Shown here in pieces: positions 1 to 12,916 of a stretch of DNA of 64,000 bases. Source of the DNA: Voacanga thouarsii (lineage: Eukaryota > Streptophyta > Magnoliopsida > Gentianales > Apocynaceae); contig JANUWF010001050.1 of assembly GCA_026120185.1 (NCBI GenBank), positions 372,001 through 436,000 of the forward strand, in the 5' to 3' direction. The notes below the pieces were generated by a model. That model did no database searches and was not told the origin of the DNA. It saw only the letters and a program-made list of their open reading frames with translations. The translations under genes and the position numbers were made by a program. Each line of letters starts with the position of its first letter. Position 1 is the stretch's first letter.

Positions 1-930
1 GTTTTTCTAAGATTATTAATATTATGAATAAGATAAGATCATTTATCCATTTAAGATTTAAGATGATGTATTTAAATCTCTACAAATAGGGACTCTTCAT
101 TGTTTTACTTATTCTTTCCGAGGGTTCAGTATCCCGCCGAGTCCCTTTCCAGCGAGTCTTTATCTTATAGCCATAGCCTTGCTGTCCAATCTTTGATACT
201 CTTATGGGCATCAATCCTCTTCGGGGATATCGTTGAAGTTTCACTCACCTCTATCCTAGCCCTTGCCTTGCTTGTAATCCAAGCCTTCACATCTAACTGT
301 AAGTGCTCTTCCATTACAGCTATCCCCGCTTTTCCTATTCCTTGGGCTATGCGCAATAGGGAGAGCTCTTTCCGGCAAATGAATGTGCTGCTGATGAAAT
401 TGATAACATCACAGCTTATAGTATAGGCAGCAGCGTGTCATTATTCTTATCAGAGAAAAGAGAATCCACTAAGTTAGAATAAAAATTGTGTAATTAGAAT
501 TGAATCTTTTCCACATCTCGATTTCTAGAAGGTGCTTGAACATCTGATATGCCATTCAATTCGCTTTAGCTGCAAACCCGACGCGGTGGCTCGTTGGCTC
601 CTTTCCCCTAATCAACAAATAATGTAGATAATCAAGGGCCTTGTACGTATAGTGGGCATGATATAAACGAATAGATTATTAATTTTGAATTTAAGTAATT
701 CTCTTATATCTCTACTTCTTATAATCTCTTTACTTTATATTTTTTACAATTTATTTTCTAATTCTATTTGAATTAAATGATAATATATTATTAGTACAAA
801 ACTCTGTCGAAGATGCTCTATTGACAGTTATAATCAAGTCGATACTATTAAAGTTTTTATGTTAAAGTTTACAATCAAATCGACACTATCAAAGTTATTC
901 TATTGAACTTTTCAATCAAACATTCTGACT
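1..930. other. Unassigned flank with organelle-like GC-richer block
   Basis: No gene or transposon terminus was recognised here. About 100-660 is visibly GC-richer than the AT-rich surroundings and reads like plant organellar (mitochondrial) spacer DNA; it contains one open frame of 108 codons at 100-426 with no recognisable domain. About 810-900 holds two imperfect copies of a short repeat built around the words 'aatcaa(g/a)tcga(t/c)acta'. The organelle origin is a guess from composition and general appearance, not from an alignment. Confidence 0.3.
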
Positions 931-954
931 TTTGAAATTTCTAAATATGAAGAA

Positions 955-2300
955 GAAAAATGACTATTATTTCGTTTACTGGTTTCAAAAACAGCATTGA
1001 AGATATATATTTAATTCATAGTAGTACAACACACATTACATTAAAAGGTAAAAAATATTTCTCTTACCTGAAGAAGGGAGAAATAAATGTTAATATTATA
1101 AGTGGTAGTGTAAACTTGATTAAAGGTTCTGTAAGAGCTAACATATTATTATCTGAAGGAACAATTGTTATTAATCATAAAATATTATTTTTCTCAAAAT
1201 TTTGAAGAAATTTATTAAGTTTTAAAGATATTGTCGAAATAGATATTATATTGAAGTAATGAAGGAAAATAATTTTAAGTATATCTGTATTACTCAAATA
1301 AATTCATGTAAGAAATTTTTATTAGAAAAGTTACTATATCTTTCATCTGGTCTATATTGCACAAACTTCATGCAATTAAAGCGTATCATTCAATAAACTA
1401 AAAATCTACTGATCCTGCAACATTTATCATTTGGTATGACCGTTTAAGTCATCTAGGAGCTATTATGATGCGAAGAATAATTGAAAATACATATGATTAT
1501 TCCTTCAAAAGTTAAAAATTTTTTACTTCAAATAAATTTTCATGTGTTGTATGTTCCAACAAAAGTGGAGTTTGAATTTCTAATATTTTCAGGAAGGATT
1601 CAAGGTAATATATGTGGACAAATTCATCTATTGTGTGGGCAATTCAAATACTTGATAATTTTAATTAATGCATCGACTCGATGGTTGTATGTTTATTTAT
1701 TATCAACTCGCAACTTGGTGTTTGTAAGAATACCTAACCAAATAATTCACCTAAGAGTACAATTTTCAAATTATCCTATTAAATGAATCCTTCTGGATAA
1801 TGTTAGAGAATATTCCTCCCATACCTTTGATGTCTATTGTATGTCGATTAGCATTATTATTGAACATCTAGTAGTTCCATATTCATATTGACAATGATCT
1901 AGCTGATCATTCATTAAAAGATTATAGTTAACTATTAGAATATTATTAATCAGAACAAATTTTCCTACATTTATTTGGGGACATGCTATTTTGTACGCTA
2001 AGCATTTGTGCATGTAAAGTTAATAAGTTATCATAAAATCTCTCTATTATAATTAGTTTTTTGTTTAAAGATAAATATTACTCATTTGAGAATTTTTGAA
2101 TTGTTGTATATGTACCAATAGTGTCAAATCAACATACCAAAATGGGTTCTTAAAGAAGGTTATAGATATATATATATCGAATATGATTAGAGACATATCT
2201 TAAACCATTGATTAGAGACGTATTCACAACAAGATTTGCTAATTGTCAATTTGATGAAACTTTATTTCTTAAATTAGGAGGAGAATATAAACCACAAAAA
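955..2300 (+). pseudogene. Element Z: copia protease to integrase, decayed
   Basis: This is the front half of an old Ty1-copia polyprotein. The frame at 960-1205 (81 codons) matches the region just after the aspartic protease active site of plant copia elements, including the stretch 'KKYFSYL', 'ISGS', 'GSVRANILL'. It runs on through the GAG-pre-integrase zinc region into integrase at about 1530-1790 ('TKVEFEFLIF', 'NASTRW', 'LLSTRN'). The first catalytic Asp of integrase is replaced: the motif usually read as GDICGP is here GNICGQ. Frames change repeatedly and stops are frequent, so no protein is made. The gag end and the 5' LTR are not recognisable upstream. It is the oldest element in the window because everything from 3588 to 57782 was inserted into it. 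Confidence 0.8.
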
Positions 2301-3587
2301 AAAGAACTTTTCTGAACAATATCATTGGATTATTTAGATCCACATAGAAACATGAGTGAATTAAAAGGTCAAAAGATAATTCATTTGAAAAAACTTGCAA
2401 ATCAACTGCCAGATTCTTTTGTTGACTCTACAAGGGTAATCAAATTACATATTCTAACTATAGATGCTCCTATTTGGATAGAAGTCCCAACAGGATAAAA
2501 TGAAATTCCTACAGCTACTGAATCAAAAACACGCTAGAAACATGTACAACCCCTTAGTTTAAAAAATAGAAATCCTTTAAAGAAAAGAGGATTAAATGAT
2601 CAAGTGATTAAATTGAAGAATTAGAAAATAAGGATCAAGTGACAATTAACGAAAAGATCCAAATTTCTAAAAGTAGTGAAAAACATGCTAAGATTTCCAT
2701 CAATTATACTACTTCTCGAAGACATTGAAATCAGATGGAAACAACTGCTGATGATGTCTTTGTATACAATATAGCAGTTGATGTGTTAAAACATAATGAG
2801 GATTTTGAATCAATATCAGTTGAAGAATGTCATCGTAGAGGTGATTTGATTGGTTAAAATAGAAAGATGCGATTCAATCAGAGTTAAACTCACTTGTAAA
2901 GGGTGAAAATTTTAGACTTGTAGTCCTAATACAAGAAAACATAAAGCTAATCAGATATAAACAGGTATTTTGTACGAAAATGAAATGAAAATAATGAAGT
3001 TGTGAGATATAAGGCACGACTTGTGGCACAAGTTTTTTGCAAAAATTGGATATTAATTACAATGAGACATATTCATCCGTAATAAATGTACTTGTGCTCC
3101 GATACCTTATAAATCTAGTAATACATGAAAAAATTGGTATACGTCTAATGAATATAGTTACTGCCTAGTTATATTGGAACCTTGATAATGATATTTATAT
3201 GAAAGTCCCAAAAAGAGTTAGTATGCATGAAACATATAATTCTGACTTTTGTGAAAATTATTCTATTAAATTAAAAAAGTTATTGTATGACTTAAAGTAG
3301 TATGGACGTATGTGGTATAATTGTCTTAGTAAATATTTATTAAACTCGATACATATAAATAATCCAGTATGTCCACATGTCTTTATTAAGAAATCTAAAT
3401 ATGGTTTTATTATACTTGCCATATATATTGATGATATTAACCTTATTAGAATTCCAAAAGAACTCCAAGAGGCAAAAAATATCCTGAAGCAAGAATTTAA
3501 AATTAAGGACTTTGGAAGAACCAAATTTTGTCTAAGTTTACAAATTGAACATTTGGAAGATGGTGTTTTTATTTAGCAATCAACATA
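2301..3587 (+). pseudogene. Element Z: linker and reverse transcriptase, decayed
   Basis: This continues the copia polyprotein of element Z. About 2990-3040 reads as the start of reverse transcriptase ('VRYKARLVAQ'), followed after frame breaks by the palm at 3310-3576. The catalytic box survives as YIDD at 3424-3435, followed by the 'KDFGRTKFCLSLQIEHL' stretch typical of this copia group. The coding sequence stops abruptly after the codons for 'QSTY', where the LTR of element A begins at 3588. The reading resumes at 57788 with the expected next residues, so this is one RT gene cut by a 54-kb insertion. It has many stops and is not functional. Confidence 0.85.
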
Positions 3588-5861
3588 TGTTGGAGTGTAT
3601 GCTCACTAAGACTGTATTTCTAATTTAATTTTGATTAAATTAATAAAAAATTTATTCTCATTAATTATTTATGTTTTCACATTTTATTTTGTGGACGATT
3701 TTGCTGGAAAAGACCTATTGTATTTAAGTAGGTGATCCATATGAATAGAGATTTTTCACAGTAAGGTATGTATCACAAGATATTTAACACATAAACTGTT
3801 ATTCTTAGCCGGATAATGAGAATGAGAATCTCATCATAATAAGGTTATTATGTTATAAATTTCAAATGAGAATGACTTACCTTTAGTCAGTGAATAGTCT
3901 TCTCATTTCATAACATATACGTATTTTGAATATGTAGAATTGTACTATAGTAGTGGTTTCTAAAAGTATTATATAGTAGAAATCCAAATTATTATTGTTA
4001 CATCATGGACTTATACCTTACGCCTTGAGTATGGTTTGGTAGTTTGACGAAACTGGAAGCTTATACTTTGATATATCATAATTGAGGTTCTATCGTATGA
4101 CCAATATATTTGTATGTGACTAGTTAGTTAAGATAGACTTGTACAAGATAGTTTTTACGCTATATCGTCCCTTGTGACTATTCAAATGATCTAATAATTT
4201 AAGGTCCTGAGGAACATGACTTGGATGTTTACTTTAGAGTAGCTCCCTTAGAAAGCGAAAACATTCTGGGAAGTCGTAGATTATTGGATTAGAGGTTTAA
4301 GGATGGCAGGTGTTATTTAAAGATGTATTAATACACTCTTCCTCTCTGAATATACGACATTATGGACTTATACCTTACGGCTTGAGTATGGGTTGGTAGT
4401 TTGGCGAAACTGGAAGCTTATGCTTTGATTTATCATAGTTGAGGTTCTATCGTATGACCAATATATTTGTATATGACTAGTTAGTTAAGATAGACTTGTA
4501 CAAGATAGTTTCTACGCTATATCATCCCTTGTGATTATTCAAATGATCTAATAATTTAAGGTCCTGAGGAACATGACTTGGATGTTTACTTTAGTGTAGC
4601 TCCCTTAGAAAGCGAAAACATTCTGGAAAGTCGTAGATTATTGGATTAGAGGTTTAAGGATGGCAGAGTGTCATTTAAAGATGTATTAGTACACTCTTCC
4701 TCTCTGAATATACGACATTACGTAGAGGGGTATATTTGTCATTACACCTGTAGGTTAGAGACTTTACTAACGCAGTATTGTCATTGGGGTCAATATTTCT
4801 TTATGGTGATATTAGAAATATTTAAAATTCAAAATACAACTATTTATATAGTAAGGATATTTTGATCATTTTAGTAGCTAAAACGATGTGTCTTTTTTAT
4901 CCTTGGAATAGTCCGTAAGTCCTAATTAATTTTAGGAGGAGGAAATAGTTTTGATTAAAGAGAATTTTATTTTATTCAGGAAGTCTAATTTATTATTAGA
5001 TTGGAATAAAATAAAAAGGTCGAAAGAAATTAAATTAATTATCTAATTTAATTGGTTAATTAATTATTTAGGGTTGAGCTCAGATTGAATAATTGAAAAA
5101 ATTAACCTGGTTTAAACTAGGTAAAAGGCTAGAAAAATAATCTTGGTCTATTTGGGTTCATTAATTATTTATTAGACTGTAGTGTTAATCTGAAAAATAA
5201 ATAATTGAAATTTATTTTTTATGAGTTTATTGAGTCCAAGGGTAAATAATTATATCTAACCCAAGAGCCTAGACCAAGTTTTCATGGAACAGAAGGACGT
5301 TTAGTTCTTTTACCCTAGCTAAACATCTTCTGTGTGTATATAGATGATAACATCCGATTTTTGAAAATTCAGGATATCCCTGTAGTTTTGTTATCATTGA
5401 TATCTCTTACGGTGAAAAATATAGCCAGAGAGTTTTCTCTCTCTTGCTTGCCACTTTCGTTTTCTCTTTGTGTGTAAGTTTCTGTTTTCCCTAGAAACGA
5501 GAACTAGAACAGTGAGACTCCTCTTCTCTTCTTGATACTGCTATTCTTAATAGTAGTGGGTTAAGAACACAAATTCGACTCCTCACCTTAATAGCTTTCA
5601 AAGGTGGTATTTAGGCTATGGAATATTCTGAGTGCCGCGAGTTTTGGCATTCATACAAATGAGAAAGAGCAGAAGACTTGCAGGCTTATCTCCTGGTACT
5701 TCCACGAGTTAACCAGTGTTGATTCAACTAACGCTAGTTCAGCCTAAACAACTGAACAAAAGAAATCGCAAAGGTATATTTTCAACAAAATAGCTTTCGC
5801 TGTTGTTTTTTCTGCTATTTCTCATTGCTTCTGTATGCTCTTGGGTTGTGATCCTCATTCA
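3588..5861 (+). repeat. Element A 5' LTR
   Basis: This LTR of 2,274 bp starts TGTTGGAGTG and ends ATTCA, directly before the primer binding site. It is the partner of 55937-57782. It is longer because it carries a 357-bp tandem duplication (4006-4720) and because the 3' copy lacks a short AT-rich segment near 57010. The upstream half shares a conserved core with the LTRs of C, D, E and F, including a degenerate copy of the GTATTTCGAATAC near-palindrome at 3921-3933. Confidence 0.9.
4006..4720 (+). repeat. 357-bp tandem duplication inside the A 5' LTR
   Basis: Two direct copies, 4006-4362 and 4363-4720, both start 'tggacttataccttacg' and end 'tatacgacatta'. They differ by scattered substitutions. 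The 3' LTR of the same element has the segment only once (about 56360-56735), so the duplication arose in this LTR after insertion, or was lost from the other copy. Each unit carries the conserved 'catgacttggatgttt' block of this LTR group. Confidence 0.9.
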
Positions 5862-6836
5862 AGTGGTATCAGAGCCCATATTTTTAACGGCTTAGGAGCA
5901 TGTTTAGGTTAACTAAAACCAGAATGAATTATGTTTTGGATGATTGTGTGATCTTTTGTGTTTCTGGTATGGGATAGGTGCTCTATAATTCATTTTCTTT
6001 CATAGATAAATCGTGTAGCCCAGTGTTTATGGGTATAGGTGGATGTTTTACAGAGAGAGTAGTTTTTGTAATCTTTGTAAATCTTTTATGCATGTGGATT
6101 CATCTAGATGAAAAACACCAGAAGCAAATCATAGCAGAAATCGGAGAATAAAGAAAAGCCAGGCTGGGATTCAATAAAGCTTGCCGCGGATTTAGAGTGG
6201 AAAAGCCTCAAAGCTGCTGCTGGCTTGCACGGTGTGGTGAGGAGCCGTAGCCGGATGGTGCCGCGACTCAAGGCACTTTTTAGTGCCAAGCTGTGGCTAT
6301 TTTGGTTTCAGTTTTTTTATCACAATTCGGCATAGTTCGCGGGTCCAGTTCAAGTGGCCTTGACCTGGTGTGACGAGTGCATGAAGACCACCAAAATTTT
6401 TTGTAATTTTTCCTTGTAATTTTCTTACATTTTTCTTTTCCGTTTTGGGTCCCATACCAGGTGAAGTTATTATTTTGCATAGTTAATATTCTTGGAATAT
6501 TTTGCATGAATAATAATAGTAAGTGATTTAGGACTAATTAATTAATTAATTAATGTGTTTAATTCTTTATTTGGACACTTAGATTAAAAGAATAAAAAAG
6601 TATAAAAATATTTATAGTTTTCTAGCATGCTATTTTCTTTTAGCAACCTGTGTGCACGTTTTCTCAAAGACCAAAGTCTTTGGGAATTTTTGACAAGGAA
6701 AAATATTTTTCTCAAATTTAATGGTTATGTTAGCTTAAAAGCAAAAGTTAATACTTGGTTATTCTCTTAAAGGATTTTATTCTTGACATAGAGAATATTT
6801 TAAATTTAGATATTTTTGTAAGTTAAAAGGGACAAC
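5862..6836 (+). other. Element A primer binding site and first part of leader
   Basis: The primer binding site TGGTATCAGAGC lies at 5864-5875, two bases after the LTR; it is complementary to the 3' end of plant initiator Met-tRNA. The untranslated leader follows and is interrupted at 6842 by element B; it resumes at 41431. A degenerate relative of the GC-rich paired motif seen in C and D lies around 6205-6275. No credible ORF is present. Confidence 0.8.
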
Positions 6837-6841
6837 CATTT

Positions 6842-8119
6842 TGAAAAATCTTAGAGGGGGGGAGGGGGGTGAATAAGGTTTTTGGCAAATTTAAAACGCT
6901 TTTCAAAAATCTGTTTTGAGATACTCCTTTGTATTTCAGATCGGAGAGATTGCTACTGATACAATGAGAAGCTTTTGGAATGTCGTAAAGATCAACTACA
7001 ACCTGAATGAGATGAGACACACGATGTGTAATTAATACAAGAGTGAAGATGGGTTGGTGAAAAACATAAAGGTTTCTTTTGAGCGATTTGAAAACTTTTA
7101 AGCAAGGAAGCTTGTAGCTTATCGAAATTAAATGCAGAGAGAGTGAACATGAGATTTATAGTGGTTTGATCTATCAAGATCTACATCCAGTACCTTAAGC
7201 TCACACTTAAGGATTTTCAATCAGTTTTCATTAAACTCACCAAACTCAATGGTGTCTATCTATACCAATTACATAAGAAGATCACCACACTTGGTTTTAC
7301 CAAAATCTCTCAATCAATCAACAAATCAAGGTTCACCCCAAATGGATTTTACACCACAACCTTGATACACAAAGAGGATTATAAAAATGAACCAGAGATA
7401 GCTCACTCTTTTGAGCAAATATACAAACAAATGAGTACAAACAACCTTTATCTTTTTGAAGCAATTTGATTTCACTTTGAAACACTATGAAAAGAGAAAA
7501 TTTTGTATTCTAGAGAGTAAGAGTGTTTTGTTGGAAGATAGGACAAAAATCTGCTTTAAAATTGAGTTTTAAAACCTTTTATAAAAGTAAAAAGTAGAGC
7601 TCTAACGGCTAGTTTCACGCTGTTAGATTTTTCAAAGTTTTAAACTTAAGTATTGGACAAGGGTGCGTCCAAAATGACACTTTTTTAGGCAAAAATGATT
7701 TGATATTGTTCACAGAATTTTGGACGAGGCTTTTAGATGTAGAGTCATCCAAACTACTCAATTTAAAATTCCGAAGACTTAATATTTTGAATTCTTTTTG
7801 TTTGTGTGCTTCAAGATAGTAATAAATTAAATCATGAGGTAAAGAAGATATAGGAATTTACACAGACAATACCTTAACAATGATTCCTAGTCTAAGGTTC
7901 TTTCACAAGGATTTCTTAGTAAGCAATCTCTTAAGCTTGGTCTTCTACTTGTTCACCTAATATTGGATTCCATTTGCTCAAGAGTTGCTTAACAATCTTA
8001 TTTGCATACCTTGAAAGAATTGAGGTCAAACATGTCCTATCACATGTAAATCACACAAGTTAGTCTTTATCAATGTTTGTCATAAGTCAAAATATAGGAG
8101 AATGTCATTAAGGCTAACA
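6842..8119 (-). repeat. Element B 3' LTR
   Basis: This LTR of 1,278 bp is written on the + strand as TGAAAAATC...GGCTAACA, which is TGTTAGCC...TTTTTCA in element orientation. It aligns along its length with 40139-41425. The polypurine tract abuts it on the right. A short G-rich run (6855-6870) has expanded relative to the partner LTR. Confidence 0.9.
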
Positions 8120-8135
8120 ATCTTCTCTTTTTTGA
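8120..8135 (-). other. Element B polypurine tract
   Basis: On the minus strand this reads TCAAAAAAGAGAAGAT immediately before the TGTTAGCC start of the 3' LTR. Position and composition are those of the plus-strand priming site of a copia element. Confidence 0.8.
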
Positions 8136-9571
8136 GTGATGACAAATTTGATGGGATTGTAATATAAAAATAATGATATGTACAGTACAAACATGTTAGA
8201 CTGAGAGAAATAAGAATATTTTTTATTGAATTGCAATCTCTCATCATAGGACTTAAAGAGTGCTTATGAGATTAAGATAGAAAATTAAAGCATGTACTCA
8301 TAAACATAACTTAATGAGCTTATGGCCCAACCTACCTCCATATCTTCCTTCCTTCCATCATATGACTATTCCTTAAGAGAATATCCGCAAAAAAAAAAAA
8401 GTATAAATATATACACAAGAAGGTATAGAATATAATTCATAAGATGAAACACTCTCCCTTAATATGTGCATATATGAATGTAGGATATGAGACCACAAAA
8501 TGTGATTCTAGAGAAAAACTGGATTTGTATTTTGGACATCCAAAATATGCATCCAAAACTAGGCGGAGTGAGACTACGGAACTTTTGGACTTTAGGTTTT
8601 GGATGTCCAAAGCATGTGTCCAAAATAGGATAAAATTAGACAGAGGCTAACCTTTTTAGAACCCATTTTTGGATTGGACTTTTGGATTGAAGAAATAAGA
8701 ATCTAAAACTCCCCCTGTGTATGTGCAGGTAACAACAAGTTTTCAGAGATTTTAATCCAGCCTAGTTTTCTCAAGAAATTTCAGACTACAAGGAAAATTT
8801 CAAGCAATGAAAGATGTATGAATAACTATCCTTATCATTTGAGAGTTTTAACATAGAGCATATCATAATTAGCTTTCAAAATAGATTGTTCAACAACCCA
8901 AATCTCAATATTAACTTTATGTACATGCTTCAAACTCCATTGACCATAGCAGGATAAGCAACCGAAATTACAATTTATACCTATTATAAGCAAATATACA
9001 ACCAGTACATGAGCATAAAATAAAATTCATACAAAAATTGCACAACATACTGGTTTGATCAACCCCAAACCCCCACATGTATTTCATACTGTGCATCACA
9101 GAATCTTACGGAATATTTAGTTTCTACATATAGTTACGTCGCAGTCCATAACACAATAACTAGTTGCAATCCATAGCACAATAACTATATGCAGTTCATT
9201 CATCATCAGTCCATAACACAATAGTACATAATACAATAATAACCAATAATAACCATCAATCAGTGCACAATCCCAACAGTTATTATCAATTTTTCCCAAT
9301 AGTCATTTTTCTCCCCCTTTTGTCATCATCAATAAATAGAGAATAAGTGGAATGCAGATGATGAAGATATATAGATTTAACAGAGAGAGCAAGAGATATG
9401 CAGAATTGAAATTGTTCAAAGACTAGTGTAGAAATTAAAAAGATAATTATCAATAGAACGTCGGTAAAAGTTGTGTAAGTAGAGGATGTCTTGGAAGCAG
9501 TCTGCAGAGGTGATCACTTAGGGAATATGGACTGTCTCTGGCTTGGACCCGATACCCTTTTTTTGAATACT
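8136..9571 (-). other. Element B: end of extra ORF region and 3' untranslated part
   Basis: This is the last part of element B before its polypurine tract. In minus orientation, about 9571-9300 appears to continue the extra ORF broken at 28158 and ends in a 'MMTKGGEK'-like stretch, as in SIRE elements. The rest is AT-rich and non-coding, with scattered 'tccaaaa' and 'ttttgga' words around 8530-8640. No other gene is seen. Confidence 0.55.
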
Positions 9572-9577
9572 GTCCAG

Positions 9578-10993
9578 TGTTGAGAGATATGCCCTCTTAG
9601 ACTAGGTTTCTGATGTAAATACCGAATATTTTAATAAAAGAATTTATTTTCATAAATAATTTGTGATTTTACAATTTTATTTGTGCACAATTACGTTTGA
9701 AAAAGACCCATTGTGTTTAAGTAAGTGGTCCATGTGAATGGAGGTCTTTCATAGTAAGGTATGGATCACGAGTTACTTAACACATAAACTTTTGTTCTTA
9801 ATCGATTGATGAGAATGTGAATCTCATCATGTCTAGGTTATTATGTTGTGAATTCTAAATGGGGAATGGCTTACTTTTAGCCAGTGAGTAGTCCGCTCAC
9901 TTCATGACATAAGCGTATTTCGAATACGTAGAACATGACCTGTAGTAGTGGTTTCTAAAAGTACTATATGGTAGAAACCTAGACTACAACCGCTACAGCG
10001 TGGACTAGTACTCTACGACTTGAGTATGAATTGGCGGTCTGACGAAGTTAGAAGCATATACTTTGATATGTTATAGTTGAGGTTCTATCGTAGGGCCAAT
10101 ATACTTGCATGTTGGGTATGTGTGACTAGTTAGTCAAAACAGACTTGTATAAGATAGTTTCTATACTATATCGCCCATTGTGGTTGTCTGAATGATCTAA
10201 ATATCCAGGGTCCTGGGAAACATGACTTGGATGTTTGCTTTAGGGTAACTCCCTTGGAAAACGGAAACAATCCAGGAAGTCGTAAATCATTGGATTAGAG
10301 GCCTAAGGATGGTAGATATCATTTAGAGAGGTATTAGTACACTTCTTTATCTCTAAATGTACAACGATGTATAGATAGGTATTTTAGTCATTACACCTAT
10401 AAGTCGGAGACTTTGTTAACGTAGCACTGTCCTTGGGGTCAATATTTCCTTATAGTGATATTAGAAAATATTTAAAATGCAAAATACAGCTATTTATATG
10501 ACAAGGGTATTTTGGTCATTTTAGTAGCCAAGGCGGTGTGTCTTTTGGTCCCTAGTATAGACCGTGAGTCCTAATTAAATACGGGTTAAGGAATTAAATT
10601 AAATTAAATGAAATTTATTTTATTTAAGTTGCCTAATTTAATTGTTGGGTTAGAATAAAATAAAGGTCCATGGAAAGAGAATTAATTAAATTAGTTTGGT
10701 GGGTTAATTAGGCCCAGTTTGAATAATTAAAGATTAACCTGTGACTAAACTAATATAAGCTTATTTATTGGACTAGTTTATTTGGGTTGGGAAATTAATT
10801 ATTAATCGGACCATTTATGTGGCTCTAAGTAGAATAATTAATTAAGCTTAAAAGGTTAAACTAAGAGTCCAATGGCCCAATCCAATTTAACCTAAGGTTT
10901 TATTTAGGTTAAACAGGAGAATTGGAAATAACGTTGTTGTCAGATACACACACTCTTTGAGAGACGACTTCTTCTCTATGAAATAGCTAGACA

Positions 10994-11024
<31 letters not shown>

Positions 11025-11286
11025 GAAGGCTTTCACCTACATGTAAAGACGGAGTAGGAGGCTTGCAGGAATCGCACTAGAGGTTTTCACCAGCGTACCT
11101 ACCCCGGTAGCACACATTCCGGTCCAGTTGATTCTTAGAAAAAGGAAAAAAGGTAAATTTTTTTTTAACCTCGGAGTCCTGCCAAAGCATGACCAGCGCC
11201 GGCTCTGGTCGGGAATCCCTTGTTCTTCAGTTTTTTAATCTTTGCTTCCGCTGTGTGCCCTATATTTTCTCTCTTTTAAGCCTTTA
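9578..11286 (+). repeat. Element C 5' LTR
   Basis: This LTR of 1,709 bp starts TGTTGAGAGATATG. It carries the conserved near-palindrome GTATTTCGAATAC at 9915-9927 and a (CT)n run at about 10991-11020. Near the 3' end it has a single GCGCC core at about 11196, where the partner LTR at 28024-28058 has two, so one motif plus its spacer has been lost. The last bases are 'cctttaa', against 'CCTTCA' in related LTRs. Confidence 0.9.
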
Positions 11287-12914
11287 ATTGGTATCAGAGT
11301 ATGAAGGTTTTGTGAAAATATAAGGAGCATGCATCTAGATGAATAAAACTGGACATATATGTGTGATTAAAATTGTGATCCTTCACTGTTTTTGGTATAG
11401 ATAAATTCTCTGTTAAACCTCGCGGGTGGAGGTATAATAGATTTGTAATTTACTATTTTTATTAGCAAATCGTGTAAGCCCAATGTTTATGGGTATAGGC
11501 GATTATTGATTTTGGTTGATTTCATTGTATTTGGTTTGAAATCGGAGAGCCATCGAAGCCAGAAGTTGTGCAGAAAAACAGAGAAAAGTTGCACAAAAAA
11601 AAAAAAAGTAGGATCAGGCTGTCAGACCGCAACTGGTGCCGGCTTGGGGTGCTGGAACTGGCACTGGCTTGGGTCTAGAAGGCCGGTCCGTGCACTAGTT
11701 TCTCGTGGGTCTGGTTCTGTGCGGCGGGTGCAGTGGACCAAGGAAATTTTTTAAATTTTTCCTTGTAATTTTTCTTGCATTTTCTTTTGGTTTTGGGGTT
11801 CATACTCGGTGAAGTTAATATTTTTCAATAGTTAATATTCAAGGAATATTTTTGCATGAAAAATATTAGTAAGGGATTTTAGGATTAAACAAGACTATTA
11901 ATTAATTAATTAATATGTTTAATTCTATTATTTGGGCACTTAGGTTTAAAAAATAGAAGAGTATGAAAACGTCTACTATTTTCTAGCATACTATTTATTT
12001 TTGTACCTATGTGCACGTTTTCTCAAAGACCAAAGTCTATGGGAATGTTTTTGACAAGGAAAATATTTTTTCTACAAATTAAATGGTTATTTTAGCTTGA
12101 ACAAAAATTAATCCTTAAATATTTTCTCAAAGGATTTAATTCTTGACATAGAAAATATATTGGATTTAGATATTTTTGTAAGTTAAAATAGAAAGCTATT
12201 TTGTTTTAATTTTGGCACAAGAAAAATGTTTTGTCAAATAAACTTGAGACCAAAGTCTCTAGAAAGTTTTAATTGGAAAATTTTTTAAAATCATTAAGTT
12301 TTTAACTTAAATAAAATTAGTCCATGGGAAAAACTCTTAAAGGATATAAACCTGGACATAGAGTTTTTATGGACTTAGACATTTTATTTTTGAGTTAAGG
12401 GAAAATTTAATGAAAATTTTCAAAAGGATATTTTTCAGAAAACCCTTGTTTTAAAAGACTACGTGGGAGAGGGGTTTCAATGGCCCCACGACTTCCATCA
12501 TGATCCTCATTAGAGAACGTAGATCCCCTCACGTCACCCTAGGAGTGAACCCGTATAGGATGGGGATACTACAAGGATCTAAATCTAATGGAGGGATGTA
12601 ATTAATAACCCGGGACATGTACTATAATCGGCCAGCCCCTCGTTAGAGGTCATAGTGCAAGGTATGTCCATAAAAAATGAGAGGAAACGACCATCCACTC
12701 GATGGAGTTATCTTCTAGATCATTACCTAGAAGGGAAATTAATTTGTGGTGATTAACACACTTAGCTTAGGAAACTGTTAATCTTCCCAAGAAGTTATGT
12801 CAGTTTTCCTAAGAGCCAAACTAATTATTATCAGTTTTGATAATAAGGATAAAGTGCACATATTTGTTTGTTTTCACAAACTGAATCTTTTTCTTTTATT
12901 TTTCGATTTTTCAG
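11287..12914 (+). other. Element C primer binding site and leader
   Basis: The primer binding site TGGTATCAGAGT is at 11289-11300. A 1.6-kb untranslated leader follows. It contains the paired GC-rich motif (ctggtgccgg at 11633 and ctggcactgg at 11658, 25 bp apart). An 82-codon open frame at 11506-11754 spans this motif but has no known domain, and the same place in D is also open for 83 codons. A run of ttaattaatt words lies near 11900. The leader is homologous to D's leader (24200-22545) and to A's (41431-42141). Confidence 0.75.
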
Positions 12915-12916
12915 AA

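Noticed and set aside
100..426. 108-codon frame as a host gene
   Set aside because: No start context, domain or gene structure; composition suggests an organelle-derived fragment.
11506..11754. 82-codon leader ORF in element C as a regulatory peptide
   Set aside because: The matching position in D is open for a similar length but the protein text is not conserved; the GC-rich motif explains the lack of stops.
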